A stretch of DNA of 64,000 nucleotides, taken from Chondrosia reniformis (lineage: Eukaryota; Porifera; Demospongiae; Chondrillida; Chondrillidae). Location: the NCBI GenBank assembly GCA_947172415.1, contig OX359190.1:1798001-1862000 (forward strand), given 5' to 3'. Shown one piece after another: positions 36,301 through 47,409 of the stretch; positions within the stretch are counted from its first letter, which is position 1; each line of letters opens with the position of its first letter. Both the position numbers and the translations under genes were made by a program. Under the pieces are notes generated by a model that did not search any database, was not told the origin of the DNA, and was given only the letters and a program-made list of their open reading frames with translations.

Positions 36301-39258
36301 CTATATTGGACTGATAGCACTTTGGACATTTCCTTGTACAGAAAGGTTGCATCTGTACAAATCCACTGCTCTTTGTACTCACTCAGGTTAAAGTACACAT
36401 AGAACCCAAGGCAATGAAACAGCTTCAGCAGTGCAAGGAGCTGTCCATCAGCATCTACAGGCTGGATATATTGGTATCGGATGCAGAACTCTTTCAGTTC
36501 TGTGAGCTTCCACATCTTCTTTTCTACGCTAGATGTGATTCGTTGCAGGCAGAACCAAACTTTGGGGACTTTCAGTGTCAACTGGAAATTGGCATCTGAA
36601 AGTAGAGAGCGAAGGGCATTAATAGCTTTGTGAGTGTGATCCTTCAGGTTGCTGTCACCCTGTAGCTGACTGTCGACAAGAAAGTAGCTACTGGCACCTT
36701 TGTAGGTAATCTCTTTTGGGGGGAAAACCCTGTTGCCATCATAAGGCTTGTTGTTCATTTCCTCCAGGACCTTCCTGTTGTGGTCCAGTAGAGCTTTCTC
36801 AGCTTCAGGATCTTCAGGAAGAAGGGAAAGGTGAGTGCCAACAAGGAAAATGCGAAGTTGGGGCTCATTAGGCATATCAAATTCTTCCAACTGACGCTTG
36901 CTCTTCATTGACATTGTGTAGGCAGCTGTAATGGACTCCTTCATCAATTCCCAGGTTGAACGGCTGTTGGCTCTCTTCTCTTCAGTGGCTCCATCTCGAC
37001 AGTAAGCATTGATGTATGGATCTGTCAACCTCTCTGAAGCTTTGAAAACATGTACAAATGTACAAGGAAAATCTAGTAGAAGTGGAATGACATTCTGAAA
37101 GGAGGGCTGACCTCCTGTGTCCAGGAGGTAAATGAACGTACACTGCTTCTCATCTAATTGTGCCTCAGTGGATAGTTTGTGCTTCTGCAAGAAGCTCACC
37201 CTGGCTTGCTTCAGCAATTCTAAAGGGTCCTTACGTTGAAGTGAATTGTCACTGGGAGGGTCTTGGGTGCTAGGAGGCTGAAGTGGATTGGCAACTGACT
37301 GCTCAGTTGTTTCATTTGCTGGTCTTCTTTGAAACAGTGGTGTCACTCCTTTCCAGAACCTTGTGAGAAGGCCTTCTGGTTGTTGGGTCACGGTTTGATC
37401 TACACTTGATTCGGATGGACTTCCAATTTCAGTGGCTGTTGCTTCAGAAGCAGCTATAATTGGAAAGCTTTCCTTTACTTTCATATCTGCCAATGAAATG
37501 AGCTGTCCCATCTCATCATCATCCATCACTTTCCAAAGAGATCCAGCAGCAACACCTTTTGTGAAGCTACACTCCTCTACCTCCCCCTGGCCTACCTCCA
37601 GCCTCTGATCTGTTGTGCCTACTCCGTCCCCAGCAGTGGTGACCACTTCAGGAGCTTCCAGCACTCCAGTGCTAGTTTTGTCTTCTCTTGCTGTGTTGTG
37701 GAGCAGGTAGTGCTTCAGCGAGGTTTTACCAACACGCGAGCCTCCAGTAAGGATTGCATGGCTAATGTTCACTTCAACTGAACCATGTCCTTCTATGGCT
37801 TCTTCATACCATTTAGGAACCTATACAATGTACATACAAAACAATAAAAATCTCATTTTGTTTTGACATGCATATAATTTAGGATGACAACATAAAGAAT
37901 GTATATAGCAAGTTGTTTGTACTCTGACATATAAAACAGTGACTAGCACATCAGGAAAGAGTAGAACAAGACAGTGATCATGTCACGGATATGGATAGCC
38001 ATACAAAAGTGTCATACTGAAATTTAGGAAATTAATTTATTTGGGTGTATAATATTAGCTGAAGTATGATGCACCCAAATATAGAAGTGCATGCCTAGTA
38101 TAAGAGTGTCTTGACCTTTGAAATAAATTGGTAGAATTTCATGCACATTAGATACGTATAAATGAGTGTTTGCAAAGAACAGTTGCTCAAACACTCTCTC
38201 AAGTTTAAGTGTTAACCTGTTTAGAACACACTCGTACGAGAACTCAAAGTAACATTGACATGCACTTCGTGTACACTGAGCACACAAGTTAAGTGACTCT
38301 AACAAAGGAAATAAAACCTTCTAGTGTTTCTATTTGAAGGAGAAAGTGCACACAAAGCGTGCAACGAATGTTAACAAGACTTGAAATACTTTTATGTAAT
38401 GTTTTGTAATTAAATACGTTTACTAACCTCAACTGCAATATGGTACTGTACAGCTCTTGTCTGATATCCTCCCCCAAAGGTAAGAAACGTAGTTCTGTTA
38501 AGGGAAGCCGTACAGGTGTTGCCATAAGATTTTACTTCACTAATTTGTGTCCACTTCTTCTCGAAAATGAAGACTCCATCTGGACCTACTAGGACTGGTA
38601 GGGTGCTGTATTGTAAAAGTGAACTGTCCGGTGGTGCATCTTCGAGCTCTTCCCAGTGATGTATATCATTAGTGGTAAGTGAAGCCATAAAATGTTTCTC
38701 AATCATTCTCCAAAAATATCCCTCCAAGTAGTAGATGTAAATATATTCACCACACAATGCCATGTGGTGCCGTGATAATGGTTGAGGAAGCTTAAGATTT
38801 GACTGTATCCACTTTCTATTCTTAATATCCAGGAATTCAATTGTGTCTACTTCTTCTTCATCTTCTCCTACTCCTCCAGACACAATTACTAAGTCTTCAA
38901 TTACAAGAACGCTTGGACTGGATCGGGCAGTGTGCATTGGAGGATATAGCTCTGACCATTCTTCACCTGTCCATGTCAGTAGCTTGTTTGTAGGAGTGCC
39001 ATGACTGTCTCTACCTCCTATCAGAGTTAACTGATCTTTTACGATGGCTACTCCATTATTAACGTGAGAATGTGAAGGTAGCTTTGACCATTTATTGGTT
39101 TTAACATCGTAAATATGAACTATCTGCTCTCCACTGACAAATACTCTTTGATTGATGACAACAGCTTTGCCAAAACAGGTTCCATTAGGCATTTTTGGTA
39201 TTTCAGTTGGTTTGAGGACGTGACCTCCTCCAGCTGTCAAGAGGTCACTTTGAAATAC
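30370..39258 (-). CDS. Gene C: Kelch-Roc-COR-linker-CARD-CARD(del)-ZU5-CARD
   Basis: Longest member of the family. Exons: 39,258-38,428 Kelch; 37,820-35,478 Roc-COR; 35,333-35,102 linker (4 repeats); 34,930-34,572 CARD1; 34,401-34,272 second linker (LSVAGKVEFDGDKFLLYKDQ); 34,183-34,122 deleted CARD2; 33,462-33,393; 33,272-32,716 ZU5; 32,654-32,523; 31,870-31,663; 31,598-31,545; 31,136-30,823 CARD3; 30,539-30,509; 30,398-30,370, ending DKSK-stop. Every junction is GT..AG and every phase matches, giving 1,784 codons including the stop. CARD1 does not stop as in genes B and D but runs into IWVAKEQDSN and a donor. The Kelch exon starts in phase 0, so a first exon is still missing. A split into two genes after CARD1 remains possible. 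Confidence 0.6.
30692..30835 (-). repeat. 26-bp minisatellite made of splice-donor copies, array 1
   Basis: About five full 26-bp units lie immediately downstream of the CARD3 exon in transcription order. Each unit repeats the exon end and its donor (AATATGG followed by GTAGGTCC) and a pyrimidine-AG stretch (CTTACACTTCAG). Each unit thus contains both a 3' and a 5' splice-like site. Confidence 0.8.
31290..31510 (-). repeat. Dispersed repeat R1 copy in gene C
   Basis: Reverse-complement copy of a repeat whose core reads AGAGCTTTGGATGAAGATAC and CCACTGGGCCAGACAGCTG. It lies in the intron before CARD3. Other copies are at 48,484, 55,408, 58,878, 61,975 and 62,935. Confidence 0.6.
32265..32370. 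repeat. Partial foldback element
   Basis: Carries the arm words GATGCTCT and GAAAGATG and the tail GGCAGTTAGAAGAATCCTTATTCTATT. That tail also ends the foldback elements at 49,300 and 60,120. Intronic. Confidence 0.5.
33826..34135 (-). repeat. 26-28-bp splice-donor minisatellite, array 2
   Basis: The same unit as array 1, about 11 copies, following the deleted CARD2 exon. Some units are two bases longer (CCTATAC instead of CCTAC), which removes or alters the donor. The preceding flank (GAGATCAAAGTGATAATC) is also shared with array 1 and with 53,995 in a FYCO1 intron, so the array seems to have been copied together with its surroundings. Confidence 0.8.
34122..34183 (-). other. CARD2 exon with in-frame internal deletion
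   Basis: Compared with the CARD3 exon (31,136-30,823), this exon keeps the first five residues (DASCE) and the last sixteen (VHEEVADRLKGDTRIW). It lacks the 84 codons between them, exactly 252 bases. Both splice sites and phases are kept. The death fold itself is gone, leaving only its last helix. Confidence 0.7.
35102..35333 (-). repeat. Linker exon of gene C, 4 x 9-residue repeat
   Basis: The head LCETGTFEFDGDHFLFFEDP is followed by four units (STDPRGGDI, STDPRGHDI, STDPRGRDI, STDPRERDI). It ends RDPE at a GTAAGT donor, phase 1. Confidence 0.85.
35478..37820 (-). other. Roc-COR exon of gene C
   Basis: A 781-codon exon with P-loop GGSRVGKTS, DTGGQ, VGTHLS and COR. It starts VPKWYEEAIEGHG right after a TAG that belongs to the acceptor, so the first internal Met is not the true start. 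It is most similar to gene A over its length (shared EEVVSPIQLRGKQWKYC block), so the C-terminal halves of A and C group together and differ from B1 and B2. Confidence 0.85.
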
Positions 39259-39421
39259 CTAATTAGAGACAAGAAAGAAAGGATAATATTCACTGTTTGG
39301 AGGAACTGAATGAGACATGGAAGGAACAAGTTTTGTAGCAGCTTATTGCAAGAACACTTTGAGATCTGTAAGTGCCGTAAATCTTCTTGTCTAATGTGCA
39401 TGCATGGCTCATAGTTTAATG

Positions 39422-39571
39422 GCACAAAAAGCACAGAAACAAGAAAGGAATGTTACACAGTGAAGCATTAGCTATGCATGAATCCTACAAGCAAGGGTGT
39501 TGTATGATTCATGCATATACAGCTAATGCTTCACTGTGTAACATTCTTTCTTGTTTCTGTGCTTTTTGTGC
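39422..39571. mobile_element. 150-bp palindromic MITE-like unit, copy 2
   Basis: Same palindrome as at 20,087-20,236, with one or two substitutions, upstream of the Kelch exon of gene C. Confidence 0.7.
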
Positions 39572-41081
39572 CATCCCTACATCTTCACTATCTTTGTAGA
39601 AATTTTTTATTGCTCTAGTTTCTGTACTTTTATAGAGCATAAGCTAGGAATTCGATTGTATATATTTAAACCCATTTTGGTTTCGCAATATTTGACTGAA
39701 TATGACGTCATTAAAATGGCGAATTTATTGAGGCCTTGGCTCTGGGGCCATGAAAACCGTCATATTCAATAATAGCGTTATCGCTCTCGCTTCTACAAAA
39801 GAATACAGCTCGGAAAATTTGCAATAGTTTCGTTTAACAATTAGTCCAAAAGCTTATTTAGTTTTTAAGTTATGGCTGGCGAAGAAGAAGAAGAATATGA
39901 AGAAATTCAATACGAAAATGGGAATTTTTAAAGTTTATTATTTCGCCAGCGGGACATATTCGCTTGCTTTTAAGGTCTATTTAGAGTATATATATTGTAT
40001 ATTTAGCTATACATAGCCTTGTTTTGTCGATTTTCGGCCTATTTCGGGATTTTGCTCCTATACCGATGTATGGGGAAAACGAAAAAACCGTGTCATCCCT
40101 ACATAGGGAGTACTACCGTACTCCCTGATTCATGACGTATACAATGACAAGCTAATTCCCACCAGTAGAGTAACAGAAAGGAGCTATTCAGTTATGGAAA
40201 AGACTACGAATCAACCAAACCAGTCAAATATCAAGCGAAGAGCCGCATGCGATTCATATCCGGGACAAGTTAGAAAGCGAGGAAATCTTTTCGCTCTATA
40301 ATTGACTGGTTTGGTTTAGGTTTTACATGGACTCAACAACTGCAATTGAAGTACACGAGCCAGCCAAGTATTCCTTTCTACACAAACCCAATCGAACAGA
40401 AACTACAGTCTCTGTAAAGATATGCCATTTCGTCCCGACAGGTTCACTTATATATCTGTTCTACCATTAGACTAGACGCTTTAAGCCAAATGAGTGTAGG
40501 AGACGCGGTTAGACCGTTCGATTCGCCCATCTTTTACTTACAAGAGACCAATTACGTAAACTCACTTTATCTTTGTCCATATATCTTCACTTGGCGGCAG
40601 AATTGTAGTAATTAGTGTACCGCGAGGAAAATCCTGGCGAAGCAGTAACAATTAGCTACCTTCCAAATATAGTAATATTTCGTAAGTTTATATAGCGAAA
40701 TTGATCAAAAACAAAACGGTCTACCAGAAGCTGGTAATACAGGACAACAGAGTGGAACAGTGGAGATTGCAACTGCTGAACAAGGAGCTTCTGCATGGAT
40801 CTGTGGGTCTTGCTGGTCCAGTGGAATTACTGGTCCTACGTACTTAATTGAGATTACTGCAAAAGTCTGCAGAATATGGCAATGATGGCAGACCTATATA
40901 TGTGAGTATGTGAGGCATATGGAACAAGTTTAACTTCATCTGTTCCCACAGCTGATCATTATTACAATGGGTTATAATCCTTGTTTTCAAGGGATGGAGA
41001 GTTCTTCATGGATCGTGCAGGAACACTTCTACCAGTTATGTACACATGTACATCAAAGAAAGATGGCATTCAGCAAGAAGG
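39572..41081. other. Upstream region of Kelch gene C, no gene seen
   Basis: Nearly identical to 20,237-21,770, with a shorter GAA run near 39,880. No start exon is recognised. Confidence 0.4.
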
Positions 41082-41511
41082 TAGTCTCGTACCCAGCCCC
41101 AACTTCCGCAAAAATGGCTGACGCCGCGGAAGATGGGTCTGGGGACTATGTGCATATTTCTTGGCGGAGTCCGGCAATCCGCGGACTCCAATCAGATTGC
41201 AGATACGTGAATAATAATGAACAAATCACATGTCGGTCACATGCGCGTGCGTTGGTGCGAACAGCGGAGATGGAGCTACCTTTGGTGAAGCGAACGGCCG
41301 AGCCACCGCGCATACAGAGAGTCATCGCTGATGTCGCTAGAGACCTGGGATACGAATCGCTTACGACCGAGCAAACTGACGCCATATTCGGAAGCATGTG
41401 CCCATCATGTGATATTGTGCAATCATCGCCAAGAAATATGCAGATAGTCTCCAGACCCATCTTCCGCGGCGTCAGCCATTATTGCGGAAGTTGGGGCTGG
41501 ATACGAGACTA
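41082..41511. mobile_element. 430-bp TIR element, copy 2
   Basis: Same termini, same 9-bp GCAAGAAGG flanks (41,073-41,081 and 41,512-41,520) and same helicase-like interior as 21,771-22,200. Because the flanks also match, this is a copy made by the segmental duplication, not a second insertion. Confidence 0.75.
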
Positions 41512-41537
41512 GCAAGAAGGAAGAGAGTAATAGAAGG

Positions 41538-41611
41538 TTTTAGACTACTGCATAGTCTAAGTACATCATGAAGCTTCATACGATGTACTTAGACTATGCA
41601 GTAGTCTAAAA
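41538..41611. repeat. Foldback with 30-bp arms, copy 2
   Basis: Duplicate of 22,227-22,300, in the same position relative to the TIR element. Confidence 0.7.
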
Positions 41612-42633
41612 CTGGTTAGTTACCGTTTCTAATGTATCGTTTTTGTGCTAGTAATAATGGTAATTCTTAAGAAAAAAATAGAAGCCTGCAATTGTCTGGG
41701 CTAAGGGTGGTGCCTGGGCACCCCAGGCACCACCCTAGATCCGCAACTGTTAAATTGAAGTACATGAGCCAGCCAATTATTCCTTTCTAAACAAACCCAA
41801 TCGAACAGTCTCTGTAAAGATATATGCCAGCTACGTCCCGACAGAGCAGGTTCACTTGCGATATCTGTTCTACCATTAGACTCATCCCAACGCTTTAAGT
41901 ATTTCAGACCTATAGCCTGTGTCTTTTTAAATGAGTGTAGGAGACGCAGTCAGACCGTTCGATTCCGGGCGGCTCCGCCCATCTTTTACTTACAAGAGAC
42001 AATTAAGTAAACTCATAGTTTCTCGGCAAAGCGAACAAAACACTTCACTGACTGTTGTAACTGTAACTGTCACTATAACAACGATAACTATTGGCGGCAG
42101 ACCTAGCCCGGTCTTCTGAGAGGAAAATCCTGGCGAAGCAGTAACAATTTCCTTCCAATTTCCTTCCAAATATAGTAATATTTCGTAAGTTTATATAGCG
42201 AATACCACTGAAACAGCTTTACCATACTGTGGTTTACATGCTGTTATAAAGGAGAACAACCTTATGATCAAAAACAACACGGTCTACCTGGTAATACAGG
42301 ACAACAGAGTAGAACAGTGGAGATTGTAAGGCATATGGAACAAGTTAACTTCATCTGTTCCCACAGCTGATCGTTATTACAATGGGTTATAATCCTTGTT
42401 TTCAAAGGATGAAACTTCGTCAATCGTGGAACACTTGGATACACCACTTGTAAGTCTACCAGTTATGTACACATTTTATATAGCCTTTGTCTGTTGAATT
42501 AATCAGGCAATTTTTCTTTTTATTTACATATGCAGAATAATCTCAAGTGCAATGATTATTTATATATTACATCAATACATGATACATTTGTATATGCAGT
42601 TTCTAAACCAAAAGAGTCAATCGCAAGATGAAT

Positions 42634-45337
42634 CTAGTTTTGTAGGGAAGGCAGACCAAATTCATCCAAGGTAACACCATCCTGCAGAAATAAAGGAGTT
42701 GACACATTACATTCACTGCATTTCTTACTATTCCTAACAAGATGGGGCACAAATGTGTGAATATAGCAATTAAAAGAAATAGCAATACAATTAAGTATAC
42801 TAAATATGATAACCTATTCCAAAGTTAAACATCTGTATTTGCTTAGTATTATTAGTATTAGTATTAGTATTAAATATATAATTATCAGATACCATTTTAC
42901 TGTTCTATTCTGAAGTGACACAATGAATATAGAGTCCTCATAGTTTTAGAAGGAGAAAAGAAATTTCACTGTATACGTACATGTAACATGCAAAGTAAAG
43001 CTAAAGCTTTTATATTAAATTATAATCTTAACATTAGACATACAGTACATATTTATGTATATGCACTTGAAAATGGAGTTAATAGCACAATCCTGTGCAA
43101 AGGCACTTACGCGTGTACGTTCAGTTTCTCCCGGAATGGTCGTTGGGGGATCTGGAATACCAACAGTTTCATCAAGGTAGGAGGTATCCTCATCAAGGAG
43201 ATCATCACCGAGAGCATCCAGTTCTGTAGCAACCAATCAGACAAAGAGAGATGTCACATCCACTTGATAAACAATTCCATAGTCATAACATACGTATGTA
43301 CATAGTTATATAAGGTCGGCTTGGTCTGATTTGGTGAATCACATGCTGTCACATACGTAAGTAGTAATTACTATGCTCCATAGAAACATATAGTGCTATA
43401 TACTCTAAAGAACTAAATACTCTCCTCCATTTACCTCCAATGTGAGAGGTGTGACTGGTGCTAGTCAAGAAGCAATTGTGGATGAATATTAGTTATATTA
43501 TCATACAGTGGATACAGAACTAAAGCGGAGATCTCCTGCACCTGATCGGATGAATCACATGCAGTTGCAAAGAAAATACATACGTAAGTCACTTCATAAT
43601 TTGTGGTTCAGTTTATATGAGGGAATACATCATTATGACATTTGCAGCAGTGGCAGAGTACGAGTGGCGATCACTTAAAGTTTAGTAAGTTATGAAGTTC
43701 ATTTCAATACCTCAAGATCACTCACTCTTTTAAGGATAAAACTGCCTCTTAATGGCATAATTCAAAATTGCATACATACATATATAGGTACGTATAAACA
43801 TCTCACTTGATGTATGCATGTGTAAAACACTTTTGATTGAAACACCTAAACCTTCTCTTACCTGCTTCCAAGTCGTCCTCATCCACGTCTTCTGGTAGCC
43901 CATAGGATCTCCCCAGCACCTCCTGAACCTCATTAGCCTGCTCCAACATGTCTGATAGCTCATCCTGTACATCCTGTGAGGGGCGGGGTCAAGGGGAGTG
44001 ATGCTGACATTATAAGGTATACTATAAGTTTAAGGTGTGAATAAATATACCTCAATCTTTCCAATATCTACTTTCTTGTATTCTTTCTTCATTTCCTTAA
44101 CCCCAATCTTCATTGCATCAACCTAAAGGAAGAGTTAAAGTTAAATTTTATCTACAGATCAGTTTTTTAATTTTTTAATATGACAGACAAATTAGCTACA
44201 TAGGACAGGGCCAATCTGGCCTTGCTTACACACAACACTATTCAATCCACCAAACTCGCAAAGTACAGTTCCTGTGATGGAGGCAATATGCTCATACCGT
44301 AGTCTTTGTATCTTTTAGCTGCTGAGTAGCAAAGTTGGCTTGCTCCATATTGAAGGACTGATTTCGTAAACCTTCCAATTGTGATTCGTACATTTTCTTC
44401 TGTTTCAGAACTCTTAGTGCTTTCTGCTTGACCATATTCTTAGATGGACCATCCCTCATCTTCTTCATCTGGTCCTTGTACTTCTTCAACTCTAGATCTA
44501 ACTTTGCAATCTTCTTTTCTATTGATTCTCCTCTAGAATCAACCTACACACGTATACACACAATCAACAATTATTCTATAACAAATTTTCACATAATCAA
44601 TCAGTCAATCGATGTCATGATGGAGGGGTTCATCTACTCTGTGGGATACTATAGTAATTTACAATATTCTTCAAACACTGACCTCGTTTGATCATGTTGG
44701 TGTGGTATACTTTGCAAATAATCATCTTTGAAGTGGTTCAACTTGAGTCTTTTGAGCGTCTTGAGACGCAGTTGGGTTTTTTATCTTCTTCCTTTTCTTC
44801 AGACGTTTCGACCCTGAGTGTCTTCTTCAGTGACAACTGTGTCTCTAGACACTCAAAAGACTCAAGATGAACCACTTCAAAGATAAGTTTGGCGCAGTTA
44901 GAAGAAACCATTATCATCTTGTTTGATCATGCTGGTGTCGTATACTTCGAAAATGAGGCAAATTAATTAAAAGTTGGTAATGAAAGATTCATATGTCAAT
45001 TGTATATTTTCTATGATATAGCCACCATATATTATCTATACTATAGATAGCCACATCCACTATGAATTAACAGGTTCTTAAGCACATATATACGTATCTC
45101 CAGTAGCCACAGAGAAGTACTTTGTTGTTCAAATATGGAGAAATCAGCGATCAGCCAAAATATACGGACAGTGAATGAAAAACCTCCCTCACGTCTCAGT
45201 TCCACGGTTTATAAGACATTTTGGATAAATGACATTTTAAAGACAAAACTATCTGTATGTCTCACGTTGGAAATGGCATCAGTAAGATTAGGCTGAGGTT
45301 TCTTCTGTCTTCCGCCGCCGCCAAAGAGCCTGTTCAT
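42634..45337 (-). CDS. CHMP5: CHMP5, intact copy (ESCRT-III accessory protein)
   Basis: Charged multivesicular body protein 5 acts with ESCRT-III at endosomes and binds the VPS4 cofactor LIP5/VTA1 (family knowledge). Six exons: 45,337-45,266, 44,543-44,298, 44,122-44,051, 43,973-43,862, 43,223-43,111 and 42,681-42,634. They join in phase into 220 residues, against 219 in human. It begins [20 protein letters not shown], continues with the basic coiled-coil core ([27 protein letters not shown]), the acidic region ([28 protein letters not shown]), and ends [15 protein letters not shown]. All introns are GT..AG. It is the only complete copy of four in the window and is likely the functional one. 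Confidence 0.92.
44723..44884. repeat. Foldback element with hammerhead-like core
   Basis: Arms of about 33 bases (ATCTTTGAAGTGGTTCAAC... and its complement) enclose a minus-strand motif CTGAAGA-stem-GAAACGTC at 44,830-44,805. The element is flanked by about 34 bases of imperfect direct repeat (GTTTGATCATG at 44,689 and 44,922). It lies between exons 1 and 2 of intact CHMP5. Confidence 0.6.
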
Positions 45338-45587
45338 CTTGCCGCTTTACACAAGTATACAGATGAAATTTTGATATGAAATTCTGTTATTACTCTAGTT
45401 ATGGGAGAAATGGTCACACTTTTATCATGTGATTTCCGGCTCTGAAATGTAACTAAAAATAGAACACGGTAAATGACGTCATGTATCAAAATGTTTTTCG
45501 CGCAGTTGGCCAATATATTCAGTGAACAATTGCAATTAACTAAACTCAATCATAGATTCACATGTTAATAACTAAAGAAATGTACTG
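45338..45587. promoter_or_regulatory. Duplicated bidirectional promoter with NDUFA4 exon-1 relic
   Basis: Sequence just upstream of intact CHMP5 resembles the sequence between CHMP5 copy 1 and NDUFA4 at 47,410-47,994 (shared AATTTTGATATGAAA and CTCTAGTTA...GGGAGAAAT). A palindromic CRE-type site TGACGTCA is at 45,474-45,481. On the plus strand at 45,491, ATGTTTTTCGCGCAGTTGGCC closely resembles the first codons of NDUFA4 but has no usable donor. It marks where the duplicated block begins. Confidence 0.55.
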
Positions 45588-47409
45588 TTATTTTGCTACT
45601 TTGGTATCTTCAGTGGTATCTTTAGTGGTATCTTTAGTGGTATCTTTAGTGGTATCTTTAGTGGTATCTTTAGTGGTATCTTTATCAAACAGATCATCAT
45701 TACTGAGAGCATCCAGTTCTGTAGCAAATAATCAGCAAAGAGAGATGTTATATCCACTTGATAAATAAGTGTACATAGTCACAGCATACATACATACCTA
45801 TGTAGTTAATACAGATCAGCCTGGCCGATTTGGTAGATCATACAGTCATAACTTCATAAGTTTTGTTCAGTTAATGAACGTTGCATGTGACAATTGTAGT
45901 AGTGGCAGAGCACAAGTGAAATAACTATACCACTTCAATTGCCCTTGCAGTTATGTGATAGTTTACACACATTTTAGTTTACTTGTGTACACCAAACGAT
46001 CATTCATTGTATGTGTGGAAGTTTTGTGATTGATACAAAAAACTGTTACCTTCTATCTTTCTTATATAAAAGAATCTTTACCATATCTACTCTAGATCTC
46101 TTACCTGCTTCCAAGTCGTCCTCATCCACGTCTTCCGGTAGCCCATAGGATCTCCCCAGCACCTCCTGAACCCCATTAACCTCCTCCAGCATGTCTGATA
46201 GCTCATCCTGTACATCCTGTGAGGGGCAGGGTCAAGGGGACATTATATGGTATACACAACAAGTCAGAATGTTCCAATTACCGATAACATCTGTGACGGG
46301 TAATTGAATCATTTACATAAAAAGAATTAATCATCTTCCATAGGTGTGAAGGTCATTTTTGGGCATATGTTTGAACAGTATAGGAAGACACTTTGAATTC
46401 ACTGAGTTTAGTATCTTCTTGATCTGTTATATTTCCAAGTTGTTTTTGTTATATGCCACATATATACAATTATATACATGTAGCTATCAAGGTATTTATA
46501 AAACATATATTACAAACTAGCAATTGGATCGTCAAAATCATCAAGTAAGGTACTACATGCATAGATATATATACACTCAGTCTATGGTAAAGGCAGTATG
46601 AATAACCTCAATCTTTCCAGTGTCTGCTTTCTTGTATTCTTTCTTCATTTCCTTAACCCCAATCTTCATTGCATCAACCTAAAGGAAGAGTTAGTAAAAG
46701 TTTATAAGTGAATCAGATGATAAAGTCGATAAAGTTCATGCACTCATTTTATCATTATATATGACATGTTTAGCTAGGACAGGCTCAATATGGTCTTGTT
46801 TACTAGTTGCTTACAACACTACTCACTTTAATATATAATTACCTATTCCAAACTCACAAAATATATGTAGCTATTGTGTTGCATGGAGGTAACATGCTCA
46901 TATACCGTAGGCTCTGTGTCTTTAAGCTGCTGAGTAACAAAGCTGGCCTGCTCTATATTGAAGGACTGATTTCGTAAACCTTCCAATTGTGATTCGTACA
47001 TTTTCTTCTGCTTCAGAACACTTAGTGCTTTCTGCTTGACCATATTCTTAGATGGACCATCCCTCATCTTCTTCATCTGGTCCCCGTACTTCTTCAACTC
47101 TAGATCTAACTTTGCAATCTTCTTTTCTATTGATTCTCCTCTAGAATCAACCTACAAACGTATATACACTATCAACAATTATAATCAAAGTCATAATCCA
47201 CAGATTAATATAGATAATCAAGAGACCATCCAATAGATAGATATAAAAGAAAACTTGAAGATTTGCATATTATACAGACAGTGGTTTCTCGATCGTCGTG
47301 TCTGCCTGTCTCCAGGTGCTTGCAAATCTGTATGTCTCACGTTGGAAATGGCATCAGTAAGATTAGGCTGAGGTTTCTTCTGTCTTCCGCCGCCAAAGAG
47401 CCTGTTCAT
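45588..47409 (-). CDS. CHMP5: CHMP5 copy 1 with DTTK-repeat C-terminus
   Basis: Exons 47,409-47,341, 47,151-46,906, 46,678-46,607, 46,216-46,105 and 45,718-45,588 join in phase and are open. Exons 1-4 encode a normal CHMP5 core with a few changes ([11 protein letters not shown]). Exon 5 begins [13 protein letters not shown] and then runs into five DTTK units plus [10 protein letters not shown] and a stop, made by a 12-bp microsatellite. The LIP5-binding and C-terminal segments and the last exon are missing. The donor of exon 3 is weak (GTTATT). It could be a functional variant or a decaying duplicate. It lies head to head with NDUFA4. Confidence 0.7.
45604..45686. repeat. 12-bp microsatellite inside CHMP5 copy 1
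   Basis: About six and a half copies of GGTATCTTTAGT (plus strand). Read on the minus strand they give DTTK repeats in the last exon of CHMP5 copy 1. Confidence 0.9.

Noticed and set aside
37750-37772. Met within MNISHAILTGG as the start of gene C's Roc-COR protein
   Set aside because: The conserved VPKWYEEAIEGHGSVEV block upstream is preceded by an AG acceptor in phase with the Kelch exon.
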